Source: Oscillatoria sp. CS-180
GTDB taxonomy: Bacteria > Cyanobacteriota > Cyanobacteriia > Phormidesmidales > Phormidesmidaceae
Assembly: GCF_028330965.1 (NCBI RefSeq)
Contig: NZ_JAQMUB010000054.1
Location: 1 to 43,250 of the forward strand
DNA: 43,250 nt
Direction: 5' to 3'
In this document: positions 8,178 through 15,212 of the stretch, piece after piece
How the letters are laid out: every line of letters begins with the position of its first letter
How positions within the stretch are numbered: the stretch's first letter is position 1
Notes under the pieces: model-generated
Told to the model about the DNA's origin: nothing
Seen by the model: only the letters and a program-made list of their open reading frames with translations
Databases searched by the model: none
Position numbers and translations under genes: made by a program

Positions 8178-8888
8178 TTAGTTCTCAATGGGACGAATAT
8201 CGGTAATGATGAGACCGGCCTGTCTGACGGTATATACGGCCTGTTCGAGGGGAGTTTCCCCTGTTGGGACGACTGGTGTGGAGGTCGCCTGAACGGTAAT
8301 TTCCCGGTAAAAAGGGATCGTCTGTTCTGGTGATAGGCCACGCTTAAACACAGCCAAATGGGAAATCACCTTAAGCCTCCATTTGCCGGTCGCGACTTCT
8401 TGCGGTTCCGAAACGTTATCGATAATCAGCACCACTTGAGTGCTGTGATTAAAGACACCAGAGGGTGTTAACTCGGCAATCTTTTCTAAAAACGGCAGAC
8501 GAAAATCTTCTGCCAGCGCAAAACTCGCTGTAACGCTGGCAGTGGGGACCTTCGCCCTCCCCTCAGAGGTTTCTATCTCGATGCCAGGGTCTCGTATCTT
8601 GTTGCCCTCGACGTCAACAATCGTGCCGTTCCAGTTAAATAGCTGGGTCAAGGTGTTGGTCGTAAACACCTTGATAACCTTTGGCGTGCGGCTTTCAGCG
8701 GCAACCGGTTGCACTTTATAAGCGCTGCCATCGTGCATTTGAACGAGGGTTTGTGTGTCTTTTGCCCCGACATTGCGGATGGCGAATCCTTGAGCGACAA
8801 CGATGACTAAGATGAGAACGTTAACTCCCAGGCTGCCGCTCAGTAACCAAGCAAGCCCCGAGAAACGGTTAGGTGTGAAGGGTGTCAT
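8178..8888 (-). CDS. VirB8-like inner-membrane T4SS protein
   Basis: A 236-residue protein: a short cytoplasmic N-terminus, one transmembrane helix at about 10-35 (SGLAWLLSGSLGVNVLILVI), then a periplasmic alpha/beta domain ending in beta-rich 'FYREITVQATSTP'. That topology and length match VirB8/TrbF/TraE proteins, which have an NTF2-like periplasmic domain and nucleate the inner-membrane complex. Its place between the VirB6-like and VirB10-like genes agrees. Sequence similarity itself is too weak to be sure by eye. The start at 8888 lies 20 bp after the upstream stop and is preceded by GGAGG (minus-strand reading of 8892-8896), a good ribosome site. Confidence 0.6.
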   Translation of the reverse strand: MTPFTPNRFSGLAWLLSGSLGVNVLILVIVVAQGFAIRNVGAKDTQTLVQMHDGSAYKVQPVAAESRTPKVIKVFTTNTLTQLFNWNGTIVDVEGNKIRDPGIEIETSEGRAKVPTASVTASFALAEDFRLPFLEKIAELTPSGVFNHSTQVVLIIDNVSEPQEVATGKWRLKVISHLAVFKRGLSPEQTIPFYREITVQATSTPVVPTGETPLEQAVYTVRQAGLIITDIRPIEN

Positions 8889-8907
8889 AGCGATACCTCC
8901 AAAAAGG

Positions 8908-9948
8908 TTATTTCAAGCGACGACGACTACGGAGAAGCCGAGGACCACCTCGAAGTGTTTTGCCTGCAACACTTCCGGCAGCTCGGTAGTAGGCATAGAT
9001 GCCCGCAGTGCTCAGGGCGTTGAATAAGCTGACACCGCCCTGGAGGCCAACAACGACGGCGAGAATGGGGGCCATGACACCGAGCAGCACAGGCAACAGT
9101 AAGGAATGCAACGTGAACCCGCTGAGACTGACTGCATAAGCAGCGAGTCCCGAAATCAGGTTGAAGTTGAGCTTGATCAGGAAAACCCCGGAAAACCCTG
9201 ATAGCCAAGCGATGATGGGCTTGCCTCGCGATGGCAGTAGGGATAGCCCCATAGCCAGCGGGGCAAGCAGCGACGTAATTAGCAGAACAAGCTCAACGCT
9301 CCATTGGAAGGCACTGTGAAAGGCCCAGAGCAAGTTTCGGATGACAAACTGCAAGGCACTGCCTAACCAGCTGTCCTGTTCATCAAACGGGAGGTCTAAC
9401 TGCTGCCGTTGTTCCTTATGTGCTTGCCGGGCCTTTTCGATACAGGTGGATTGCTGGGGTGGTGGCTGACTTTCAACACATTCTGCAATGCTGACGGACA
9501 GGGTATTTTCCAGTGCTTCCGCGCTTCTGGCCTGTTGATAAGAGACCTGTAGGGATTCATTGAGAACGGCGCTCACGAGAACAGAATTGTTTATCTGATT
9601 GCCAACACTGCGAAGCTCTAAAATGACCGAGCTTAAAACAGCGCCGTCACCGCTCAAAAGAACAACGACGATGAGTGGCCAGATCAATTCCGTATACGCC
9701 TTATCCCCTTCTCCATACATCATCTGCCCGGCCCACTGCACCAGAAACAGCCCCAGGCTCAGCACGGCCAGCAAAATACCCACATCGGCAACGGCCTTAT
9801 ACAAACCGCCGTTCAAGACATTGAGCCACAAGACATCAAAATCAGCCGAAATCGCTTCCGAGGTTTGACGCCCCACTTCAAAAATCTCAGCAGCTCCTTT
9901 TGTTAAAGGAGTTTTCGCCGTTTGGGCAAGTAGAGATGCGGTTATCAT
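8908..9948 (-). CDS. VirB6/TrbL-like polytopic T4SS membrane protein
   Basis: A 346-residue protein started at ATG 9948, which has a perfect AGGAGG eight bases upstream; a longer frame reaches 9990 but would overlap the upstream gene. Hydrophobic segments lie at about residues 55-75, 88-106, 205-235, 245-265, 270-290 and 295-320, with a polar loop holding two cysteines (CVESQPPPQQSTC) in between. The C-terminus is strongly basic (GGPRLLRSRRRLK). VirB6/TrbL proteins span the inner membrane and form part of the translocation channel. Size, topology and place in the operon (after the VirB5-like gene, before the VirB8-like gene) support the call. Confidence 0.65.
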   Translation of the reverse strand: MITASLLAQTAKTPLTKGAAEIFEVGRQTSEAISADFDVLWLNVLNGGLYKAVADVGILLAVLSLGLFLVQWAGQMMYGEGDKAYTELIWPLIVVVLLSGDGAVLSSVILELRSVGNQINNSVLVSAVLNESLQVSYQQARSAEALENTLSVSIAECVESQPPPQQSTCIEKARQAHKEQRQQLDLPFDEQDSWLGSALQFVIRNLLWAFHSAFQWSVELVLLITSLLAPLAMGLSLLPSRGKPIIAWLSGFSGVFLIKLNFNLISGLAAYAVSLSGFTLHSLLLPVLLGVMAPILAVVVGLQGGVSLFNALSTAGIYAYYRAAGSVAGKTLRGGPRLLRSRRRLK

Positions 9949-9958
9949 GGCGGTCCTC

Positions 9959-10660
9959 CTAAAACAATCGGGCGGCCGCCGCTTGCTCAAGGCTCGTTAG
10001 CACCTCACCTCGCCGCTCCAAACGGTGAATATCACGTTGTTGGTCGAGGCTTTCGGATATATCAACCACGGCTAGGGACTGGGCAGCCGTATCCTGACGG
10101 CTTTGCAGCGTTTCTCTGTGAAGGGTGCCAAGGAGCGCTGCACTATCAGCCTGAAGCTGGACCATCTCCTTGATAGCGGCTTGCGTTGACACGGCAGCTT
10201 GTGCCCTATCCGCGTGCGACTGGGTTTGGGAAATCAGGCTTTCAACGCCTTCAGTCCGCTGAGCAGCCGCATCCTGTCCTGATTTGCCCAAGACCGTTTC
10301 AATTTGCTGGCTCAATAGATCACGGTTAAATGTCTGTTCCATATCAGCGGTTTCGCTCATAGGAACCGGTTGCGTAACATCCGGTTGAGGAAGTTCACCG
10401 AGCTGTTCTTCAATCGATTCAGCAACTGTATAGGGCGCGGGATAGCCAAAGACGCCAACAGCTTGATTCACCGCTTTCTGCATCAAACCAGCAATTTGTG
10501 GGGAATATTCCTCCGCGATCGTGTCCTCTAAAACGTGCAGCAAATCTTGAAAGGCATTGTTGAAGTGCCCTGTGAAATCAACCAGCCCCGCAGCACTTGC
10601 CGCCGTCTGGGTTAGACAAAGGGTGCCGGCAATAAATGCCGGTATGAGTTTCTTGTTCAT
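9959..10660 (-). CDS. secreted helical protein, VirB5/TrbJ-like
   Basis: A 233-residue protein with a clear signal peptide (MNKK, hydrophobic core, cleavage after 'TAASA' at about residue 23). The mature chain is almost all helical and Gln/Ala/Glu-rich, with heptad-like stretches at about 95-225. VirB5/TrbJ minor pilins are secreted, helical proteins of this size, coded near VirB4 and VirB6, as here. The family call rests on topology and position more than on sequence. It is 10 bp upstream of the VirB6-like start and follows virB4 by about 40 bp. Confidence 0.6.
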   Translation of the reverse strand: MNKKLIPAFIAGTLCLTQTAASAAGLVDFTGHFNNAFQDLLHVLEDTIAEEYSPQIAGLMQKAVNQAVGVFGYPAPYTVAESIEEQLGELPQPDVTQPVPMSETADMEQTFNRDLLSQQIETVLGKSGQDAAAQRTEGVESLISQTQSHADRAQAAVSTQAAIKEMVQLQADSAALLGTLHRETLQSRQDTAAQSLAVVDISESLDQQRDIHRLERRGEVLTSLEQAAAARLF

Positions 10661-10701
10661 TGTGAGTGTTGAAATGAAACGACTAATGGTCGAAAAGGCT
10701 G

Positions 10702-13458
10702 CTAATAAGCAGCATTCGCTTGCAGCCAGGTGGTGATGACGTCGTCTAACGATTCACCGGACTGAATTGAATGGGTTAACAACCGAGAAAATACTGCTAG
10801 GCCCTCAAGCGGTTGCTCATGAAAGTGTTCCAGGACTGTCGTTCGGGCACGTTGTTCGTTGGTGTTGTTAGCCGTCAAGGCCAGCAACACTGCCGAAGGA
10901 TAAAACCGGCAACGGGTAAAGGTGCCACCCTCGACAACCAGCCAGTTGCTGTACATCTGTTGTGGGTTGGGTAAAAAGGATGCGGCTGCATTTTCACGGA
11001 GAATGGATGCGGGTATCCCCAGGTGACGAGCAAAGCTCTCAACCGCTGTGTTTTGAATGCGGCCAATAAGAGTAACGCTCAGGTTTTGCATGATCTGAGG
11101 ACCGGCCTTGGAGGTGGCGATGGTATCGGGGTCTTGCCCTGATAGCAGCACCCGGATACCAGCCTTACCACCGTTGGCACATAAGCGACCAACCATCAGA
11201 CTGACCTGCTCGTATTGCATTAAAATTGGCGACTCATCAATGAAGAACAGGCTTGCCGCTGCCGCGAGCGATCGCTGCATTGCCATGAGATTGGCGCTCA
11301 GTGCCATGACCGCCATCTCCCGTTCATCCGTCACATTGGTAAGCGCGTAGACCACCAGAGAGGCGTCACTTTGTATGGTGCTGGGTCTTGAGATAGCGCG
11401 ACCAACCCCAGGATTCTGTAGCCAACTGCGTAATTGCAATTGACAGTAGGCCAAAGCCTTCTGTTCTGTCTCACTGGTAAGGCCCAGCAGATCCGGTTCC
11501 AGCAACGCGACAAAATCGTGCAAGGTCGGCATCCGCTGCCAGGCGATCGAGGCTGGACCATCGCGGTGGGCCTGACGGAACCGATCAGCAATACAGGCAT
11601 CCTTCGCGAATTCCTGCTGGGCCAGCTGTAGAACTGCTTTGATACTGTCTTTGCCCCCTGGTAATTGATCGCCTGGGGTTTCGCCCACCACCATCTCCAT
11701 CAACACTGTCAGTTGACCGTTTTGGTATTGGGCGAACCGCTCTGCTTGTTCAGCCTCGCTAAAGCCGCTGAGGTCTGGAATATCCAGGATATTGATGGCT
11801 TCCTGCTGAACGTTGAAATACGCTCCCCCCGCCTGACTGGCAAAATCCGTAAAGGTTGAGGTGCCATCAGGTCTGGGGTAATCGATCACTGTTATCGGCA
11901 TCTGCCTGGCCATCGCCAGCATTAAGATACTGGCCGCCAACACTGATTTACCTGATCGGGTTTGGCCAAAAATGCCGCCATGACGTGCCCCATACAGCGG
12001 GTGAACGTTGAAGAAGTCAATCCACAGCGGACAATTCCCCTCTTCTGTCACCAGTTCCAAGCCTTCTTTGTCATGGCATCGGGGTTTGAGAACGGGTAAA
12101 AGACCGGTTGCTTCATTGCTGAGATAAATCATTCGCTGATCGAAGGGAGGATACACTTGCAGCTTTCCAGCCGTAACGGGGAGGGTTTGCAAAAATGCCT
12201 GTGCCGCATAGTGAGGCTCTCTAGCCATGTAGGGGACGTGGCTGATAAACCGGTTGCACGCCGCCGCTAAAGCCGCACGACTCCGGCGCTGAATCAGTAC
12301 CGTGCAACCGACCTTTATGGTGACAGCGCCAGCAATGAGGGCGTATTGCGCCTGGGTACTTTGCTCCGCATTGAACATTGATTGCACATCATTGGCATTC
12401 TGCTCCCCAGCTTTTTCTATGCTGGTGTTGGCCTGACGATTTAGCAGTTGTAAGGCTAATTTCTGCTGCTGGGTATCTACGGCAGAGAATTCCACAAACA
12501 GATCCGTTTCCTTGACCTCAGCCTGCGCCAGGACTTGAAACAGACTGGACAGCTGATGGTAGGCGCTTTCCCAACCGCTCGGTTTGTCCAGCATGGTGAG
12601 CGCACCAATGTAGCAGTCATTGATCTGCACATAGTCTTCATAGGCCTCCGGTAGCGCGTTTTTGGTGAGGAGTGTGGCTGGCGCACGCTGGCTGTTCACC
12701 TCCTCGACAACGCCTTCCTCTGTCAGATGCAGGCAATGGGAAAGAGCAGTGCTATCAGTTTGAAAGGTGCGATTGAGCTGTTGCATGCACTCGGCCGCCG
12801 ATAACGGCCGCACCGGCAGGTCCATCCTGGAGAATATATTCAGCCAGGTCTGGAAGCCCTCATCAAAGGCCTGACAAAGCTTGCGGTGAAAATCTCCCGC
12901 AGGGTCATCGCTTTGAGGCTGTAGCTGTTCTACCCAGTTTTCTATCAGGCATAAAAATCGCTCGATCGGACCTGCCGCCTGATTCATCGATCCTAGCGAC
13001 CACGTGGCATAGAAGTAGAGTTTTAAGCTCTGCCGTAGCCCTTTTCCCGTGAGTTGTTGAAGACGCGTCTTTTCCGAGCAGAGATATAGTTTGACAACCT
13101 TGTTATCGGTCTGTGCAGTCGAAGCGCTCAGCACGGCTTGGCGCTCTTGATCGCAAGGAAACTTTGTGGCGTGAAGCCGGAGTCGCTCTCCTTGGGGAAG
13201 GGCGGCAAGCCCCCGCTCCAGCTTGCGAAGCTGCTGTTCAGCCATCTCTTCGCCCGTTGTGGGATGAATGCCATCGGACTCAAAGACAAAGGTCAAAGAC
13301 AACCGCTGTCGGTTGCGGGTCTCACTAACGAGAAGGGCCCCCATTATTTGACCGTCCAGGGTTCCTTCAATAGGAATGTAATCGAAATGAGTTTCAAAAG
13401 CGTCGCCGGGTTTGTGCGTTTGAGCGAAACGCTTTTGAGCTTTTAAGGGTGCAATCAT
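10702..13458 (-). CDS. virB4: VirB4/TraC-family T4SS ATPase
   Basis: A 918-residue ATPase that powers pilus assembly and substrate passage. Walker A GQTRSGKS is at about 498-505, Walker B 'SLFFIDESPIL' at about 734-744, followed by 'GGKAGIRVLLSGQDPDTIA', the typical sensor strand, at about 765-783. The N-terminal half is the pseudo-folded membrane-interaction domain usual in this family, and full length is normal. I chose ATG 13458 (MIAPLKAQ); a GTG at 13491 would add 11 residues. The VirB3-like gene runs 65 bp into this gene in another frame, so translation is probably coupled. Confidence 0.88.
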   Translation of the reverse strand: MIAPLKAQKRFAQTHKPGDAFETHFDYIPIEGTLDGQIMGALLVSETRNRQRLSLTFVFESDGIHPTTGEEMAEQQLRKLERGLAALPQGERLRLHATKFPCDQERQAVLSASTAQTDNKVVKLYLCSEKTRLQQLTGKGLRQSLKLYFYATWSLGSMNQAAGPIERFLCLIENWVEQLQPQSDDPAGDFHRKLCQAFDEGFQTWLNIFSRMDLPVRPLSAAECMQQLNRTFQTDSTALSHCLHLTEEGVVEEVNSQRAPATLLTKNALPEAYEDYVQINDCYIGALTMLDKPSGWESAYHQLSSLFQVLAQAEVKETDLFVEFSAVDTQQQKLALQLLNRQANTSIEKAGEQNANDVQSMFNAEQSTQAQYALIAGAVTIKVGCTVLIQRRSRAALAAACNRFISHVPYMAREPHYAAQAFLQTLPVTAGKLQVYPPFDQRMIYLSNEATGLLPVLKPRCHDKEGLELVTEEGNCPLWIDFFNVHPLYGARHGGIFGQTRSGKSVLAASILMLAMARQMPITVIDYPRPDGTSTFTDFASQAGGAYFNVQQEAINILDIPDLSGFSEAEQAERFAQYQNGQLTVLMEMVVGETPGDQLPGGKDSIKAVLQLAQQEFAKDACIADRFRQAHRDGPASIAWQRMPTLHDFVALLEPDLLGLTSETEQKALAYCQLQLRSWLQNPGVGRAISRPSTIQSDASLVVYALTNVTDEREMAVMALSANLMAMQRSLAAAASLFFIDESPILMQYEQVSLMVGRLCANGGKAGIRVLLSGQDPDTIATSKAGPQIMQNLSVTLIGRIQNTAVESFARHLGIPASILRENAAASFLPNPQQMYSNWLVVEGGTFTRCRFYPSAVLLALTANNTNEQRARTTVLEHFHEQPLEGLAVFSRLLTHSIQSGESLDDVITTWLQANAAY

Positions 13459-13750
13459 GATGTGAAATCCATGGTTGATAGAAACAAGCACTGCGTCGCC
13501 AGTTGGGTTTGAACCACCTGGAAAACCGGCTAATAAACCGAAAGCTGTTGCCCCCCGTTGTCAGCCACCACGTCGCAACTAAGAATGCGCTGATAAACAC
13601 GGCTTGGAGCAAGGTCAGCCCCAGAAAAGCGTGGGCGAAATAACCTATGACAATCGCGAGCAGTAGGGGGAGCAGTAACTCAGCCGGGAAGGGGCCAAGT
13701 TTGGGATGTTGGCCCAACGTTGTATTGACGGAGCGTTTTTGAGGTGTCAT
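13394..13750 (-). CDS. VirB3-like small membrane protein
   Basis: A 118-residue protein from ATG 13750, overlapping the stop of the upstream gene. Two adjacent transmembrane helices at about residues 23-40 and 43-62 (FPAELLLPLLLAIVIGYFAH, then LLQAVFISAFLVATWWL) are followed by a basic, aromatic tail. VirB3 is a small two-helix inner-membrane protein coded directly before virB4, which is the situation here. The last 21 codons overlap the start of virB4 in a different frame, and their sequence (Ser/Arg/Cys-rich) looks unconstrained, so the functional protein may end in the 'WFKPNWRRS' region. Confidence is moderate because VirB3 proteins are too short to confirm by eye. Confidence 0.6.
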   Translation of the reverse strand: MTPQKRSVNTTLGQHPKLGPFPAELLLPLLLAIVIGYFAHAFLGLTLLQAVFISAFLVATWWLTTGGNSFRFISRFSRWFKPNWRRSACFYQPWISHHDCTLKSSKAFRSNAQTRRRF

Positions 13751-14343
13751 GGCAAGAGTAGGCTTTGCTCTGCCTGAGGTAAAACGTCTCCAATGACCAT
13801 GCCGGTGATCACATCCCCCATCGCAATGACAAGTACCGCAACCGCTGGGGTACGGGCGACAGATAGCCAATCTTCTCCCTGGCGAAAAGCCTGGAGTACA
13901 GAAATCAACGCGATCGCCACATAGATGATGAAAATTACGCGCAATGCGTTAAAAATCAATGGAATAGCCGTCGATGCCTGTGGAAAACTGTTTTGAAAAA
14001 ACGCTTCGGCGTCACCAAAAAATTGAGCAGAAGCTGGCATACAAAATATGGAAACGAGGAGCGAGATCGTCAGTAACCCGCTAAATAGTAGTAAGGCACG
14101 GGTGCGATTTTGCGTAATACGGCGTAGAAACGTCGGCGGCCTGTACATCAAATCAACGGAATAGAAGACGATCATTCCTCCATAGATACCAATACGAATT
14201 AGGGATGGAGATAGCGGAAAAGTCGTAAGAATCAAGTGAAGCAGTAGTGCAGCTATCAAGCCAAAAGCGGCCCGTTGAACAAAAGTACATTGCTGTTTTG
14301 AGAACATGGCTTTCTTTACAGTCAGAGTAGTTGAACGTTGCAT
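13747..14343 (-). CDS. VirB2-like pilin precursor or polytopic first protein of T4SS operon
   Basis: A 198-residue reading from ATG 14343; starts at 14394, 14307 and 14148 are also open and none has a strong ribosome site. The C-terminal part has the plan of a VirB2/TrbC pilin: a basic-then-hydrophobic leader (RTRALLLFSGLLTISLLVSI), a cleavage-like 'MPASAQ', then two long hydrophobic helices separated by a short polar loop (QGEDW). If translation starts at ATG 14148, the product is a normal-sized pilin precursor of 133 residues. The extra N-terminal part seen from 14343 holds two more hydrophobic segments and may be a fused membrane domain. It heads the operon and overlaps the VirB3-like start by 4 bp. 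Confidence 0.55.
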   Translation of the reverse strand: MQRSTTLTVKKAMFSKQQCTFVQRAAFGLIAALLLHLILTTFPLSPSLIRIGIYGGMIVFYSVDLMYRPPTFLRRITQNRTRALLLFSGLLTISLLVSIFCMPASAQFFGDAEAFFQNSFPQASTAIPLIFNALRVIFIIYVAIALISVLQAFRQGEDWLSVARTPAVAVLVIAMGDVITGMVIGDVLPQAEQSLLLP

Positions 14344-14510
14344 GGATTTAAGAACAAAAAGAACAACACGACGGGCAGAAAAAGTAAGCCTCATATCACA
14401 AATATTGGCTGTGAAAATCAACAAGTGATGCGGCTTCCATATACCCCGAAGAGATCAGACATCTCAATAACAAGATGTTGTATCTGACAGAGTCACAGAG
14501 GAATTAGTAA

Positions 14511-14538
14511 AGCAGCGGCTTTTGATAACGCCGCTGCT
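14511..14538. terminator. strong hairpin in the divergent region before the T4SS operon
   Basis: Perfect 9-bp GC-rich stem AGCAGCGGC (14511-14519) / GCCGCTGCT (14530-14538) with a 10-base loop. On the plus strand it is followed by GGTTTTCCC, on the minus strand by TTTACTAATTCC. It may end transcription entering from either side or act as an attenuator in the leader of the minus-strand T4SS operon. Confidence 0.45.
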
Positions 14539-14604
14539 GGTTTTCCCTGTGAACGGCTTATCTAGCCGGTTAATTGCATTCTGGCACGGTTGCGTGTTGC
14601 GTAG

Positions 14605-14628
14605 GAAATTGCGCAATTGCGCAATTTC
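14605..14628. promoter_or_regulatory. perfect 24-bp palindrome, likely operator
   Basis: Reads the same on both strands from GAAATT (14605-14610) to AATTTC (14623-14628). The centre alternates ATTGCGCAATTGCGCAAT, so it can also be read as two overlapping TTGCGCAA palindromes. It sits between the divergent T4SS operon and the STAND-NTPase block, the right place for a dimeric repressor controlling one or both. No matching regulator is identified in the window. Confidence 0.5.
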
Positions 14629-14740
14629 GCTAAAGATTTATTTACATTAAATCCAACAGATTGATTTGCTTAAATCTGACATAAGTAGCATGCAAAAAAT
14701 CGCCTCAAAAAGCTCAATGGAGCTGATTTGAATTTGAGAT

Positions 14741-14766
14741 TATAGAAAATAGTTCTATTTTCTATA
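14741..14766. promoter_or_regulatory. AT-rich inverted repeat upstream of gene 14858
   Basis: Perfect 10-bp arms TATAGAAAAT (14741-14750) and ATTTTCTATA (14757-14766) with a 6-base loop, then GACTTTTTTG. The arm is too AT-rich for a typical terminator stem, but the T-tract is present. It could be an operator over the promoter of the small gene at 14858. The gap 14425-14857 otherwise holds the hairpin at 14511 and the palindrome at 14605, and no gene. Confidence 0.35.
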
Positions 14767-14857
14767 GACTTTTTTGATAAAAATCTTCAGAAACTCCTCA
14801 ACCGTTTGACCTCAGAATTTCGATTTTGAGGTCTTTTGACCTTCTTGAGGAAAGCTG

Positions 14858-15160
14858 ATGAAACTTCAAGTTTATCGACTGAATCATATGAATAATGGAG
14901 ATGCGATTGTGATCTCCAGTGAACGATTGAAGAACCTTAAACATATGCAAATCTGGGATGCTGCATCCTTTGTCGTGGATGCATGTAGACATACTGGAGC
15001 ATTCTCTTTTCCGTATCCTTTTTGGGGATATTATTGCCATGATGCGGAAGATCCTGGAGCAAATGTCCTCCAACTAGTAGACGTATTTCAAGAAGCATAT
15101 AGGAAGGGGAAGCCACTTAATGTAGAAGTTTTTGGTGATCTTCCGAGGAAATATAGATAG
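14858..15160 (+). CDS. small protein of unknown function before the STAND NTPase
   Basis: A 100-residue protein with a good ribosome site (GAGGAAAGCTG before ATG 14858). It starts 'MKLQVYRLNHMNNGDAIVI', contains aromatic and cysteine-rich 'FPYPFWGYYCHD', and ends in a basic 'GDLPRKYR'. There is no signal peptide or membrane segment. It is followed after 18 bp by a stable hairpin (15179-15208) and then by the STAND gene. It may be a regulator, trigger or partner of the STAND protein, since small genes often travel with NB-ARC defence genes, but nothing in the sequence shows this. An opposite-strand frame (14798-15073) is probably its shadow. Confidence 0.55.
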   Translation: MKLQVYRLNHMNNGDAIVISSERLKNLKHMQIWDAASFVVDACRHTGAFSFPYPFWGYYCHDAEDPGANVLQLVDVFQEAYRKGKPLNVEVFGDLPRKYR

Positions 15161-15178
15161 GCTCTTCGTCTTATTAGG

Positions 15179-15208
15179 AGGCTCCCTGAAGTATTCTTTA
15201 GGGAGCCT
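15179..15208 (+). promoter_or_regulatory. hairpin masking the ribosome site of the STAND gene
   Basis: Arms 15179-15190 and 15197-15208 pair over 12 bp (one G-U) around the loop GTATTC. The 3' arm holds GGGAG, the only Shine-Dalgarno-like sequence before ATG 15213. No T-tract follows (ATTTATGAGC), so it fits a translational lock better than a plain terminator, although it also lies 18 bp after the stop of the upstream gene. Confidence 0.5.
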
Positions 15209-15212
15209 ATTT

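Noticed and set aside
14798-15073. 91-codon minus-strand frame opposite gene 14858
   Set aside because: The plus-strand frame has a good ribosome site and better residue use.
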